Source: Anadara kagoshimensis
Taxonomy: Eukaryota > Mollusca > Bivalvia > Arcoida > Arcidae
Length of the DNA stretch: 64,000 bases
NCBI GenBank assembly: GCA_021292105.1
Contig: CM037873.1
Coordinates: 14,556,551-14,620,550 of the forward strand
Direction of reading: 5' to 3'
The position numbers were made by a program, and so were the translations under genes. Position 1 is the stretch's first letter; each line of letters begins with the position of its first letter. This document shows positions 22,468-35,800 of the stretch, one piece after another. A model generated the notes under the pieces. It saw only the letters and a list, made by a program, of their open reading frames with translations, was not told the origin of the DNA and made no database searches.

Positions 22468-23861
22468 AGGTCTGGGATCTGCCCGAAACGGGGGATCGCC
22501 CGATCGGGGGACAATCAAAGGGAAGTAATTCTTGTGGGTGTACACGCGAGTACACAGAATAGTTCCGATGATTGCGAGTAATACTACCTTATGTAAACAT
22601 CCGGTAGATCGTACATAGATACTCGCGGTTGTCAATAAAGCTTTGTAAATCCTATAGGCAACAGGTAATAATGACAGACATATCGGCATTGTTTTCCAAT
22701 GATGACATGAAAGATTCAATAAAAGAAGAACTTTTTAATTAAATACAAATTGATTGCTAATTCAAATCTATAAATTTACTCAATTAAAAAAAAATTAATA
22801 CATGTACACTATTTTATCTTGTTTTTTGATCAGAGGACAGCATTTATTTTGTCAGTTTTCTTCCTTTTATTTTTTGGTGTAAATGCTGAATAATTAGAAG
22901 AATTTTTGTTTTTAGTATAAACTGAGTTCGAAATTTTAAGCAAGTCACTACAAAGCCAATTTGATGATATATATAATCAATCGCAATAGTTAATACCGCT
23001 TTTGTTTATTATTATTATTTTTTAATTATTAGTAAATATGATTATTTTGTTTGAAATAAAGAACAGGAAACTAAATGACAAATCTTCTTCAGTTTAGAAT
23101 AATAATGTTGGAACTAAAAGCAGGATATAGATTTACCCTACACTCCCGACATTCCGATATATAGCTACATATACACGGGTAAAAACTATAAAAAAAAATT
23201 GCCACTAAAAGCTTAGTTAGTATATTGTGGCATTGGATTGAGAATTGAATCATATACTATTTTAGCTACATATTTACAAGCTTTTCACCTGACTTTACAA
23301 CAGAATACAAGTTCTGACACAACCTGGACATTTTATCCTGAACAATTACAAATTATTTCATGAAAGAATGTGTAGATTGGTCAAAATTCTTTAAAAAAAC
23401 ATTTTGGTATTTGATGGGGGGAGACGAAATTCAGACAGAAAATGAAAAAATATCTTCAAAGAGTTGGTTATCTCACATCTGAACTAGGTAAGAAACGGTC
23501 CTTTTAGCATTTCTATACCCGTAACTACGATGTATTTTTAACTGGAACATTTATAACCGGAAGTGCATTTTTAAGAGCTTATAACTTTTTTTCCGCACGA
23601 CAGATTTTTTTTCCACACGACAGATTTTTAGAAATATAAGTTTACTGTAACTGTTCAAATTTTTAAGTCCCCCTACTTACAAATGAATCCCCGCGGTCGT
23701 TTTTTATAAAAGGTCATCGATTTTACTTGATTTTAAGCCCGTTTCTAGGCAAACAAATGAAATACGCATGCGCAATGTTATAGTCATAAAAACGCTTAGA
23801 TGCTTTTTCCCCCGATCGGACGATTTCGATTTATCCCCTGTTTCGGGCGGATCCCAGACCT
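22468..23861. repeat. Region bounded by GC-rich inverted arms
   Basis: 'AGGTCTGGGATCTGCCCGAA' at 22468 returns inverted at 23840-23861 (21 of 22 match), and adjacent 'CCCGATCGGGGG' at about 22500 returns as 'CCCCCGATCGG' at 23809. Interior is AT-rich and without a coding frame; it may be one transposon about 1.4 kb long. Confidence 0.55.
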
Positions 23862-24021
23862 GCTTCTTCTTCCATTACAGGAGTAGACCTTATCAATCAA
23901 TTGGTGTAAAAATACTCAAGCACATGGCAAGACAGCTAAAAATCCTACTTTTGAAATCATTTGCAAATGTGTTTCATGAAAGTTTTTTTTTAATTATTAA
24001 TTAAAAATTAATTTGGTAGAG

Positions 24022-24130
24022 TAATGGTGTTTTACGTAAATGTCAAGATTATTTCACTTTATTGATGTGGTCATTTCTGGGATGGTGGAGGAAACTGGAG
24101 TATTCAAAGGAAACCACAGCGACAGGATGA
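24022..24130 (-). repeat. Partial SINE, family A
   Basis: Contains 'GGATGGTGGAGGAAACTGGA' and the 'CAAGATTATTTCACTTTATT' tail side; the head is missing. Confidence 0.5.
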
Positions 24131-24425
24131 AGTGTCATACAAATGCATAGTAATTTTGTAACATCGGCAGTATAAAGACAGAGTCAATCCTGATCTATAT
24201 GTTGATCTTGGAAAAATATATAGACCTTCAAAGAGTCGGTGCTAGCCTTATGGTCAGTTTTCAATTTTCTTATGTCTTTCTTTGTAATATATAATTTTAA
24301 ACGATTTCAGTGTTTAAATGTGTTTAGGAGAATGCAAATACTCAAATTCCAACACCTGAGTACATACAATAAGTTGCCATATTGTTGATCAATGAAACAC
24401 TTGACACTTACGATTTACAACTCAC

Positions 24426-24540
24426 CGACATGGGCGCTGACATTTGTGAAAAGGAATCATGGGATATTCTCTTCTCCATGGTTTAACTAAAATGTGACAC
24501 TCAGTACTCCAAAATCGGCGACATACAATGCAACTTTAAT
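24426..24540 (-). promoter_or_regulatory. Possible non-coding first exon / promoter of NFXL1
   Basis: On the minus strand 'GCCCATGTCG' is followed by a strong donor, GTGAGT (24425-24420), in a small CpG-containing stretch. Joined to the acceptor-like TTTACAG ending at 21477 it would make a 5' UTR intron of about 2.9 kb. Purely sequence-based; transcript data would decide. Confidence 0.3.
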
Positions 24541-25129
24541 CATATATGCTGAGATGTGTGTTTTTGTCAGCAATCAAAATAAAAAATTCCGAATATCATA
24601 ATAATAGTTTTGGTTAAATTTGGTTTACTATAGAAATTGATAAAAATTGTCAGAAACTTATCTGGTAGATTGACTGCTGCTTCACATTTTCGTAAATACA
24701 TTTATCCCCAAATCACTATAATTTTTGTTATATTATCAAGTAAAAATCATATATCATAGTTAATAAAAAAATTATTTTTATTTTCTTCTGAAATGTTAAG
24801 TCCTAACTAGTGTAAAATTGTTAATTTTTATATTGGAATTCCAAAAGCCTAAAGACAGAAAAGATAGGAAATGACAGGATTTTTAAAACATGGTAACAAA
24901 CAGGGTCAGTGTAATATGATATCAATGTGCTCAATCTTAATTCTTTTTATTTTAAGACATTATAATTTAATTACAATTAATTGCATGAACAATATTTTTA
25001 AAGTTTGTTTTTATTGGCATAGGAATTTTTTTTACAATTGTACAATATAATCAAAAACAAACATACTTATCCATTTCCGAATCACAATCCAGAAGCAAAG
25101 TAAAAACTTTGGAACTGACAAGTTAGGTT

Positions 25130-25330
25130 AGACACGTGAACTTCCACCAGGGAAGTGAGGCCGGGTGCTCCGGAAGGGTAAGCACCTCCTGTTTAGCTAG
25201 CTACACCCGTCACGTGTGTAATCAAAATTGTGTGAAAGGAACATGGAACTATGAGACGTCAAATATATCCAAGGCAATCCTGGACACAGAGACATCAAAC
25301 TTATCAACAATACTGTGATGACGGCCATAA
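25130..25330 (+). repeat. Dispersed repeat, two copies in window
   Basis: Similar to 59150-59325: both have 'AACTTCCACCA', 'GGAAGGGTAAGCA', 'TAGCTAGCTACACCC' and 'AGAGACATCA' in the same order and spacing. Type unknown. Confidence 0.6.
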
Positions 25331-26685
25331 AACTTTTTGAGAACTATACATGTGCCATATACTGATATATTATCGTGATCGATAGACAGCAATAATGGTT
25401 ATACATCGTGATCAAACAATAAAACATCAGTGATTATGATTGAAAATGGGATCACTTGTGCGTTTACAAGAAGACACGTTTAAGAACTTAGAGAAAAAAT
25501 ACAAATATATTTAAGAAGTATTGTCAAGATTTCATTATATAGACTAGTTTTTGCATTCCCCGATTTTTGGTTGTAAAATATCATTTTCGTTGTAATCAGC
25601 TTATTCACAATATTCAAGGCCACATGTTATTAACACGCAATTATATTCGCACCACTATATATATCCTTATGGATATCCATAAATCTTTATGATCTCCAGT
25701 TTGATCAGAGATGTCCATTGTTCATCAAGGATGTCAGGCTCTCTGATGTTCATCTAATCGCACGATGGAATCTTTAATATGGCACAAAGTGTCCTTTGTT
25801 GCAAGTAACTAGAGACGCCTCTAAACACTCAGTGTACATTCGTGAAGAGTCAATGTTGATATTGACACATTATTTTACAAAGACAAAAATGAAATAGATG
25901 ACCTTGATGGGGAGTCACTATTTCCACAAGATAATTCAACAATGACACGAAGACATAGTAAAAAAGAAAGGAAATACCATGTAAAACAAATAAGAGTAAC
26001 AAATGTTCTAGCCAACGTGTAGCAAACTCTTGAAACAGAATGCCATCTAATGTTGTGAACAACACACCCTTAAACTGGACTGAACAATCACTGGAAGGTC
26101 ATTAGCTGCCACGGTAAATTTAGCAAGTCTTTTATACAAAACTCGATGTCGATGCGAATTATAATTAGTTAATAATCTGAAAAATATATAGACCAGTATA
26201 GGTTTTAAAGACTTTTTATCTTTTTATTTACCTGGTTTCAGATATGGTCCCATTGTTAACGTATCTAGTACTAAGTTATGTTTCTGTTGTATTTGTACTT
26301 TCCTCCACTTCCTGGAGAACAGCAGATTAAAATCAATCTTCGTCATATTTTGAAAAAATGTGCACACTGATATTCAAGTTATAAAAAGCTTCAATATGAA
26401 AGGTCTTATATAAATATATTTATGATGTCTTTGAAACCCGTTCCCAACCCCCGAAAATCCCAGATCGAACAAGGAACACTACAGCTTAAGCGGATAAAAT
26501 AAAATAACGTTTTGAGGACTTAAGAAAAAATAATATTGATAAATGTCATTTCGTTCGTTCGACGACAAGCTACTTTTCGGACAATGTCCCGGACTCCAAT
26601 TAGTCGCAGTATAGTTGTGTCAGAGGGAATATTCCCGTTTCCGGTTTTGTCTGTCATTAGGTACACCATTTTGGAATTTTGGTAA

Positions 26686-26799
26686 AAGATGGCGACTGAT
26701 GATTGAGGCTGTGTGGGGATACTGGACTGAATTTGTCGTTAAAGAAGACATATGAGACGTGTATATGGGTTTTAAATTGAATTCCCGTAAAGTTTTCGT
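26686..26799 (+). promoter_or_regulatory. UBE3A: UBE3A 5' leader with YY1-like motif and three uORFs
   Basis: 'AAGATGGCGAC' at 26686-26696 resembles the YY1 element often placed at start sites of housekeeping genes. Upstream ORFs: 26689-26706 (5 codons), 26752-26775 (7 codons), and 26765-26803 (12 codons), the last ending in TGA that overlaps the main ATG as ATGA. An in-frame TGA at 26704 and TAA at 26773 rule out a longer N-terminus. The main ATG has C at -3, a weak context. Confidence 0.55.
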
Positions 26800-26849
26800 A
26801 TGAACCCAAACGAGAACACAGAAGAGACGAGCGGAAACACTGCCGCAGG
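26800..26849 (+). CDS. UBE3A: UBE3A exon 1 (coding start)
   Basis: Codes for [16 protein letters not shown] plus two bases; donor GTACAT at 26850. Joining to exon 2 gives A-A-G-K-R-A-A-A-K-Q, keeping the conserved AZUL start. The N-terminal residues are not conserved, so this start rests on frame, the in-frame upstream stops and the junction. Confidence 0.75.
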
Positions 26850-29800
26850 GTACATAATTTACAGTCTATGTTGTTGGTATCTGATAAACAGCAAAACGAA
26901 AGTTGCTAGGTCATTCCCCAAAATAGACAAAATTTGGTTATCCCAAAACAAATATTCTTTAAAGTGGTGAATGAGGAAGATAATTAAGCTGTTAATAAAC
27001 AATTATGTCGGTTATGTGAGCATCTAAAAGATTTGTTTATAAATTTGTACTTGTCAACAGGAAGTTCCCGAAAGAAATTGAGATTTCTTCTGAAGCAACA
27101 GAAATCTTTAGCATTATCTGAGTCACTCTTATGTGATAGCACATTAAACAAATGAATCACAGAAAACAAACAAGTCGTTTAAAAGAATTTATGGTATTGA
27201 CACATGTTTTCGTTACTGCTGTTTTCACCAGAAATTTCAAGAATTCAACAAATCGCTAACAATTTTAAGTCATGGGGGTTTAGTTGGCTGATTAGTCTAA
27301 CCTAAACCCAACTTTTTGTGGGTTATTCATAAATGTCTTTTGAACATTGCTGTAAATTATGTTGTGTTGCCACCTAATCAATGGGTTTCACTGCTGTACC
27401 ACATGATGCCCCCTAATGTTTGTATGGAAGAAGTATTGCCATTGGATATGGAATTATATCACTTCTTTTTCTCCCTCACAAAATGATGTCGTTCTAGGAA
27501 TTTGTTTTTCAAAACATCCCACACAAACATTAGGGGTTATTGATCAGGTATTAAATTCCATTGCATTCAATGTTTTGGATAACCTTTGCATGGCAAATTT
27601 ACCATAAGAACATTTTTAAAGGAAAACATCTATTTAGGTGTTTAATGTCCAATAGAAACAAATGTAAGGCCAAATAAAAAAGGCGTGTTTCCTGTTTCAA
27701 AACTGACTCTATGTTAATAATGCCAACCACAATTTTATTTTTTCATCCAAAATCAAGTTTTTACCACTTGACGTTATGATGGAGTTGACATCAACAGAAA
27801 TCTTTATAATGAGTTTCGGAGGAATATACCAACTATACATGATAAAACCTGGTCATGCTGGTTGTAAAAACTAAAGTCTATGTTGTGATTGCTTTATATA
27901 TGTACCAATAATGTTAATTGTGCTAGGATTTCATGTATGTTTTACATAAGATTATTACTTTATTTTCCAGCAAAGATCCAGATTCTCTGTCAGTTTCCGT
28001 ACCACAAAGTGGTGATACAATGTAAGTATGCTGCACAAGACAAGGCCTTCACATTTAGAAACTTAAATACTTGCTCTGTGATTGGTAATTTGTTAATGAA
28101 AACAGTCGGACCTCAGATAAAGCACTCCGACACCTGTCCTGATCGAGATGAAACAGCCCAGGGACGGTTGGAATTTTATTCAAACTTGGTCCAATACCAA
28201 TTAGATTAATTGTCATACTTCATTCATGATTCTTGTTGTCAAAATAGAATGCTTCAATGAAAAATTACATAAATTTAAATTACTTGACATATTCCTTGTG
28301 TCAAATACACAACACTTGATTATTTGGACATAGCCATTAGTTCGAAAACAATTATCCTAGCCGTGGCAGTTAATAATTTCTTGGTTTTATTCAATCTTTA
28401 TAAAGTTTATCATAAGGCTAAGCATTCTATATCCCACACATAATGAAATTACGATAAAATAGATACCGGATACTCACTATTTGTATTTGTAAAGTCTATT
28501 TCCATAAGTTCTGCCTTAGTTGTTGTGAGGTGTAAAGCTCAAACTAACAGAATACAGTGCCTTTCACTGCTTAGGTGTTAAGATATTGGCCTTCAAAATT
28601 CATATCATCTCACTGTTATGGATTTACTGATGTGATGTAAAGCAATATTCAACCAATCAATCAAAACTAATTCTGATTATCTTTTACATAATGTACATTT
28701 ACAGGAAAAGAGCAGCAGCTAAACAGTTAATAGAGAAGTATTATTACCAGTTAACGGATGGCTGTGGAGATGCCAATTGTCAGAATGAATACTGTGTATC
28801 TAGTGGTGAGGCATTCACATTTAAAGACAAATCCAAAAATGAAATGGCTGTACAGGCAGTTCAGTTATTTAGGGGTAAAGCAAAACTCTGTGATACAAAA
28901 CCAAGTAAAGTACCAAGAAGTGAAGATTCGGAAGAAGTCCAAACAGAATCGGAAAATACACCATCATCTTCAAAAACTCCAGACTCGGAATTAAAAAGTC
29001 AGAAACCATCAACCAGTCAACCAACATCATCAAAGACATCTTCTGTGTTATCAGGTCTGTCCCAGAACTTGTCTAGTAGACCATCTTCATCTGTAATGCC
29101 AGGTATTTACTTAAACTCTCTCTCTCTTTCTCTCTCCCTAAAAATTTCTGTCATGGCTGGAACTTGTAAATGTTGTAATAAGGAGTTGTAATGCATTATG
29201 TGTTTTCACTGCCTCAGTGGCTGAGTGTTCTAATGTGCCAGCTTATTGAACACAGGTCATCTCACCACCTAGGTTCAAATCATGCTCAGGACAGATCCTA
29301 GTGTTAGAAAGTTTGTCAGTTGCCTTGCTGAAGTTTGGTGGTTTTCTTTAGACACTCCAATTGTCTCCACCATTTATGAACTGACCGCCTCAATATTAAT
29401 GAAAGAATCTTGGATAGGGCATGAAATATCATTACTCAACTTAACTACATATGTTCATTCCTTCAATTTTTATGTGGCTATGTTTCCATTCCTGGTAGCC
29501 AAAATCGCCATTGGCTACTCATTTTTTGTGAAATTTTTTGAAAAAGTAACCTATTTTAACAAATTTGTGAAAAATTACTGTAAAAAGTAATATATTTTCA
29601 CAAATTTTGGAAATTTGGCTACTAATAATTTCAAAATTGTGGAAACAGAGATGTGGGTACTACACTGGGTAGATATAAATGTAAAGAGGGTCATGCGTTC
29701 TATGTTTTCTTTTGTATATGGTTAAAAATGTTTTTACATTACTGTTTTAGTCATTTTAATTTTAGAATTCTGTCTCTTGATTTTGTTTTCTTTACCTTTC

Positions 29801-32800
29801 AGTAAAAGAGAATGTGAAATTTTTAACAGAAGAAAAACTTTTGGAGCTCATCAAAGAATGTAAAGAAGAAGATAGTTGGTCAAAATTGATTCGCTTGATT
29901 GGATCGACATATAACAATCCAGACTCATTAGTGCTAAGTTTTCGTAGAAAAGACGATCCCACCTTACCCAAAGAATATCGTAGATCCATGGAAGAAGATT
30001 CAGACAAAGACAAAGATGATAGTGAAACTGTGAAATATCCCATTCAGGAAACGGCAAGCAATGAAGAGGCGGCAGGGGGAGATGATAATGTCTCTTTGGA
30101 TATTCCATCTTTACTCCGTGCTTATGACGCACTCATGAAAATCCCAGATCTTCCGTTTCAGGGAGCATTAATAAATGCTTTAATGTATCTCTCAAAGACG
30201 GTCGACATGGACCTAAAGTTTCATAGACCTTTGGAACAAAATCCACATTATATCAATTTGTTTATTATTGTTATGGAAATGCCTCTTTTAGAATATCCAG
30301 AATTTATTGAAAGTGCTTATCCAGAGTTTTGTAAATCGGTCGGAAATCTTCCCCTTAAAGCTCAAGCAAAACTTGCCCGGGTATGGTCAAAATTTGGTGC
30401 TGACAGACTTGAAAGCATGGTACAATCTCTACATCAGTTAATAACTGTGAAGATTGTGAACAATGAAGGAAGGTGGGGACGTAGTTACAGTTTGAATGAT
30501 GATGAAGGAATAGCCGGAGCAACACGTGTGATGAAAATTTTGTATTACGCTAGTATTTTTGGTGGCGAGAGAGACTCTGCTGAAAGGCTGGCAGAAGAAA
30601 AGGCCATTAATGAGCCAGAGGAAAGCTTACAAGAAATGTTCAATGTTCATTTACAGGGTGCCGTGGGTCATGAACCAAAGGAACTGAAACAACAGAAAGA
30701 TGACCCTCTAGCTCAAGAATTAGGCATATCACCCATTGATTGCAGAAAACCTTTGGTTGATTACGAAGAGTTTGTCAACGAACTTCTCAATGAATATATA
30801 GAAATTGAAACTGATTTTAAATACAAGATAGAGAATGACAAGAAATTTTCATTCATGAATCATGGATTTATATTGACAACCTCATCCAAGCATACTTGTA
30901 TGTATTTTGATAATCGAGTTAGGATGTTTAGTGAAAGGCGGACTTCTATTATACAGACATTAATGCATGGACTTCCTCCTGTACCGTTTCTACGGTTACG
31001 TGTACGTAGAGATCACCTCATAGATGATGCTTTAGTATCAGTAAGTATACATTGTATAGAGGGGTTAAAATTTTTTGAGACTGAGGTCCAAGACCTTTTG
31101 ATTTTAGATTGGGACCCTTTATATTTATACTGTAAAAGTACAATGGACCTTTTTTTGCCAGGATAATTATACTTTTTCTATATGTAAACATAATTAGACA
31201 TGGACCTTCCATTACAAAACAATTTTGTCCCCTGGTATATTGCATAAAAATCACCCTGTCGGTCTGTCTGTCTGTCAGTCCTTTCATTTGTTCACTTTAA
31301 TTTTGCTGTATTTCCAAAGGTATTTATGATTAAGCATTCATACAAGGATATATATACAATGTACATGTATATACATCATAATAAGATGATGTACCAAATA
31401 CAACCCGAGACCACAAACCACAGAGTTATGATGTTGTCTATTCAAATGCACTTTGACAAATCATTATAAAGATAGAATGACCAAGTGAACTATCATAATC
31501 AGTTTTTGACCCTTGTGTGCTTTGTGTTGTCAATTTAACATTTCATTCATAACACTCTCGAGGCCACAAGTTTTGTCCAATCTTCATCAAATTTGCCCAT
31601 TGATATTCTGCGTTTGTTGAAGTTGGACTTGATGAAAGCTTTAAGACTGGATAAGATTTAATTTTTGTGACCAGTTTTCCCCATCTATACATTCAATGAA
31701 ATTGTTAGTCACAAAAGACTGTTTAATTAAAAAACTAAAGAAATATTTTAATTTAGAAATTACAAGTATTGTAAAACCTGTCTGTAAGGGTCATTGAAGG
31801 ACTGGTTGATAATGGCATTTGTTGATTTTGAATTTTTGTAGACAAGGTCAGTATTTCCAAAACCATTTTATAAATGTACATGTATTTACACTTAGACGTA
31901 TGTGACCTATTCTGATACACATTTATATTTTTAGTTGGAGATGGTTGCCATGGATAATCCTCAGGACCTTAAGAAACAGTTGTTTGTGGAATTTGAAGGT
32001 GAACAAGGATTAGATGAAGGTGGTGTCTCCAAGGAATTCTTTCAACTTGTAATTGAGGAAATATTCAATCCTGATTTTGGTGAGCATCAAATTACATTTA
32101 TTTATAAATGCAGAGTTTTAATGTTCTTTGCTAGGTGTATTTTTATTATATACACATTCTGGTTTGAAGAACATACTGTTCAACATTGATTTTGTGCAAG
32201 CAGTCAAAAGCAGTCACTATCATATTTGTAAGGTTGTTCACCTTACTTACATGTAGATTCAAGAGACTAAATTTAAAAAGAGATTGTTAATAAATTCTGA
32301 AACCAACAATTTTGGTAACATGCATTTCTGTTTATATATCAATGCAAGTGTATTTTATAATTTTGAACAGTGTATGAATGATAAAAAACTAATTAAGAAT
32401 TGTGTGCAGATGATAAAGTGATATACATTATTTATTTAGCATTTGTAATCCAGTCAGTGCCCATGTCTGAATCTAAGGGAAGATAACTGATAAAGCATCT
32501 GAATAATTATGATAACTAGATGCCTTATTATTGTTTGCTAAAGTTCAATAGATGCTGGTACACAAAATGTTTGCAAAAGCACACTGAAAAGCGAAACAAT
32601 GTTGTAAATTTATATAAATGCATATTCTAATTCTGATTTTGCTATATGGCTTCAGTTGAACTTTTTCAATGTTAAAAACTGTTCTGTCATTAAGTTATCA
32701 GCTTTGTGATAATTTTTCATTTCAGGAATGTTTACCTACAGTGAAGAGACAAGACAGTTTTGGTTTAATCCGACCTCATTTGAGAATGATGGACAGTTTA

Positions 32801-35800
32801 CATTGATTGGAATCATGTTAGGACTAGCAATTTACAACAGCACTATTGTTGATGTTCATTTCCCAGCTGTTGTCTACAGAAAACTTCTAGGAAAGAAGGG
32901 AACATTTCAGGACCTTATTGATGTTGATCCAGTAAGTACAAAGAATAATGGCCAAGTGGTCTAAAGTGCAGGCTTACAGATCTCAGCATTTCTACAGAAT
33001 TTCTGGTTTTCTTTTCAATCCCAGAATTGACCACCTTGATTAATCTTTACAGGAGTGTAAAACACTTACATCACTCTCCACACCAATAAGTACAAAAATG
33101 TGATTGGTGGCTTTGTGGGCCTTATTTAATATAACATGATTGGTGATTTTTCTCTGGATAATCCGACTCATTTCTTCCACAAGTCTTGACTCAGGTGTAA
33201 AACACCATTACCTGTACTCTACTTCACCATCTATGAAGCAAAGTTTGAAATATTTAGTCATTCAATAAAGTATTCAGTCATATAGGGTCTGTTCTAAAAT
33301 CCCAAAACCAAATATGGACATGATTCTGTTTCAAGATTTCTAGACGTTTATTAATATACAATGGCTAGATGTAATGTTCTTAAGAAAAGAGATCATGAAT
33401 TTCCAAATATCCTTGCGTTTAGGCCCTGGCTGCTGAAAATGTTAATGTTCTCTATAATTAATGTAATGGACTATTAAACTTCTGCATGAGATAGGGGATA
33501 TATCCTCAAGTAAGCGTTAAGGCCCATGGGACTCTATATTGTATCCAGATATTGTAAATTCATGTCGGCCAAACTTCACATACCCTATTGTGACGACAAA
33601 TTCACAGGTGAAGGTAAATCCTTTAAATGTGGCAGTATTCATCATACATGTATTTAATGAAGAAAAATTAGAATTAGAAAATGTTTTTATTTCAGACATT
33701 GGCCAGAAGTTTACAGAGTATCCTGGAGTACACAGAGGATGATATTGAGGAAGTGTTTGGTATGACATTTCAGATTGGCTACAAAGATGTTTTTGGTAGT
33801 AATCTTACCCATGACTTGAAGGAAAAGGGAGATGAAATTCCTGTCAACCAAGGAAACAAAAAGGTATTGTTCACCATCAAGAACATCAGGGATTCATCAA
33901 GGGCCTATTTAGGGCCAAAATTCGGCCCCATTCCCAATGAAAAAAACATTGTCTTTTTCCCAAAATCAGCTGAGAAAATTCCCAATTAGAAAATTGTGTT
34001 GTTTTTAAATGAAAACTAAAGTTAATTTTGTGAAACCCCCCAAATCGGCAAAATCAAGTAAAAAATTCTAGATTACTTTAAAACAACATCTGCAAAGGAA
34101 GATGAAGATACCGCTTCTATATCAATGGCTTCCGAGGTCATGAGTAAACCAACTTCTGACATGATGTCAAAGTTTTCCCAAAATGAGCAAAAAGTTGATA
34201 GTTTTTCCCAATTTTTAGTTTAGGGCCTTTTCTTAAAAGACCCTGATAAATTCCTGAACATTGATAGGAGATGGGCATATCATTAACTCGAGTTGGTTTC
34301 AATAGATTTATGGCCCTTTAAACATAAGTGCAAATCACAAAAAGATACTTTCTAGTGGGAGATCCTAATTCACTGAATTTGCTTTTATATTTCGATTGTG
34401 ATAAATCTTGTATTTTGAACTGACAACAGTAGTTTACAAATGATGCACAACTCTATTTGAATTTATATTTTCAGCCCATTGTTTATATGCAGATATACAA
34501 CAATTTCTAGAAAATTTATGTGAAAAATAATTAAATGTTTTTGTATTGTAGGAGTTTGTAGACATGTATTCTGACTTTTTGTTGAACAAATCCATTGAGA
34601 AACAGTTTAGGGCTTTCAAGAGAGGATTTCATATGGTAACCAACGAGAGTCCACTCCGAGTACTGTTTAGACCAGACGAAGTGGAGTTACTGATATGTGG
34701 CAGTAGTGTAAGTCTTATATGATTTCCATTCCTGGTAGCCAAAATCACCATTGACTACATGTATTAATTTCGGTGAAATAAAAAAGTAACATATTTTACC
34801 TGATTCGTGCAAAAATACATGTACTTCAGAAAGGACTATATTTTCACACATTTTTAAAGCATCAGCCATGCTGAATGCTTTATAGCGATCGTTGGATTTT
34901 TTCGTATTTAGCGCTGCTCTCATTTCACCTTGACAGCCAATCAAATCCTTCGTTTCGACTGAAATTACGGGAATTTCCATATACGGTATCCCAGGTATGT
35001 ATAAACTCTAATCTGAGTGATTGGGTCTCCCGGAAAGTTACGAAAGCAATGTTTTCATCATGTACACATGTGCCGATCTGAAATGTATTCATACGCGTAT
35101 TAGTCCGTTTTTGCTGGATATATATTTTAATTCTTCACTTTTGTATGATAATTTTAAGATAAAACCATAAAAATCCATTAAGTATACGCCCCTCGGAAAA
35201 CCCAACAAAAATGACGATCTTGTCAGTTCGCGCCGTCGTTCTTCTTTTTGACCTACGGTGCTGTACATGTGGTTGTTTTACAGTCGCCGCCATATTGGAT
35301 TTTTTTAATTTACGCAAAGTGACATCGATAAATAAACACAAAGTATGCTCATTAAACAGTTTTTAAGTTAAATAACTTTAAACATGGATCACATTTGATG
35401 ATAAATTATATATATTTTTTAAAAATTGATTGTCAGTAATATTTCGTGTTTGGGATATCCCGACCTGGTTCATTAATATTCATCATAACGTCACGAGGAT
35501 TTTCCCGCTTTCATTGGGTATTAAAATTCATTCCTGTCAGTTTGCCGGTAGCGAAATTATGCATAACAAAAAAGTAGAAATCAAAGATTATTCCCAAAAA
35601 TGTGATACGAAACTGAAAAAAGAAGTGTATTTACAAGTTATTGGCTGTGTTGGTAAATCGTTTGTGACTCGTGAAGTTGTGTAGGATATCGATACCGTAG
35701 TTCGTATGCAAATTAGCCATGTGTTTGGGGGCATGGCATTTGGCACCCGATGCCCCTGCTCAAATGTATTCACATAGCGTAGTGACTGACCTTTTTAGTC

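Noticed and set aside
27889-28209. 106-residue plus-strand frame in UBE3A intron 1
   Set aside because: Not needed to join exon 1 to exon 2 (the frame closes without it), and no similarity recognised.
31041-31166. Extension of the UBE3A exon 3 frame past its donor
   Set aside because: The text after GTAAGT at 31041 departs from the UBE3A protein; exon 4 resumes it exactly at 31935.
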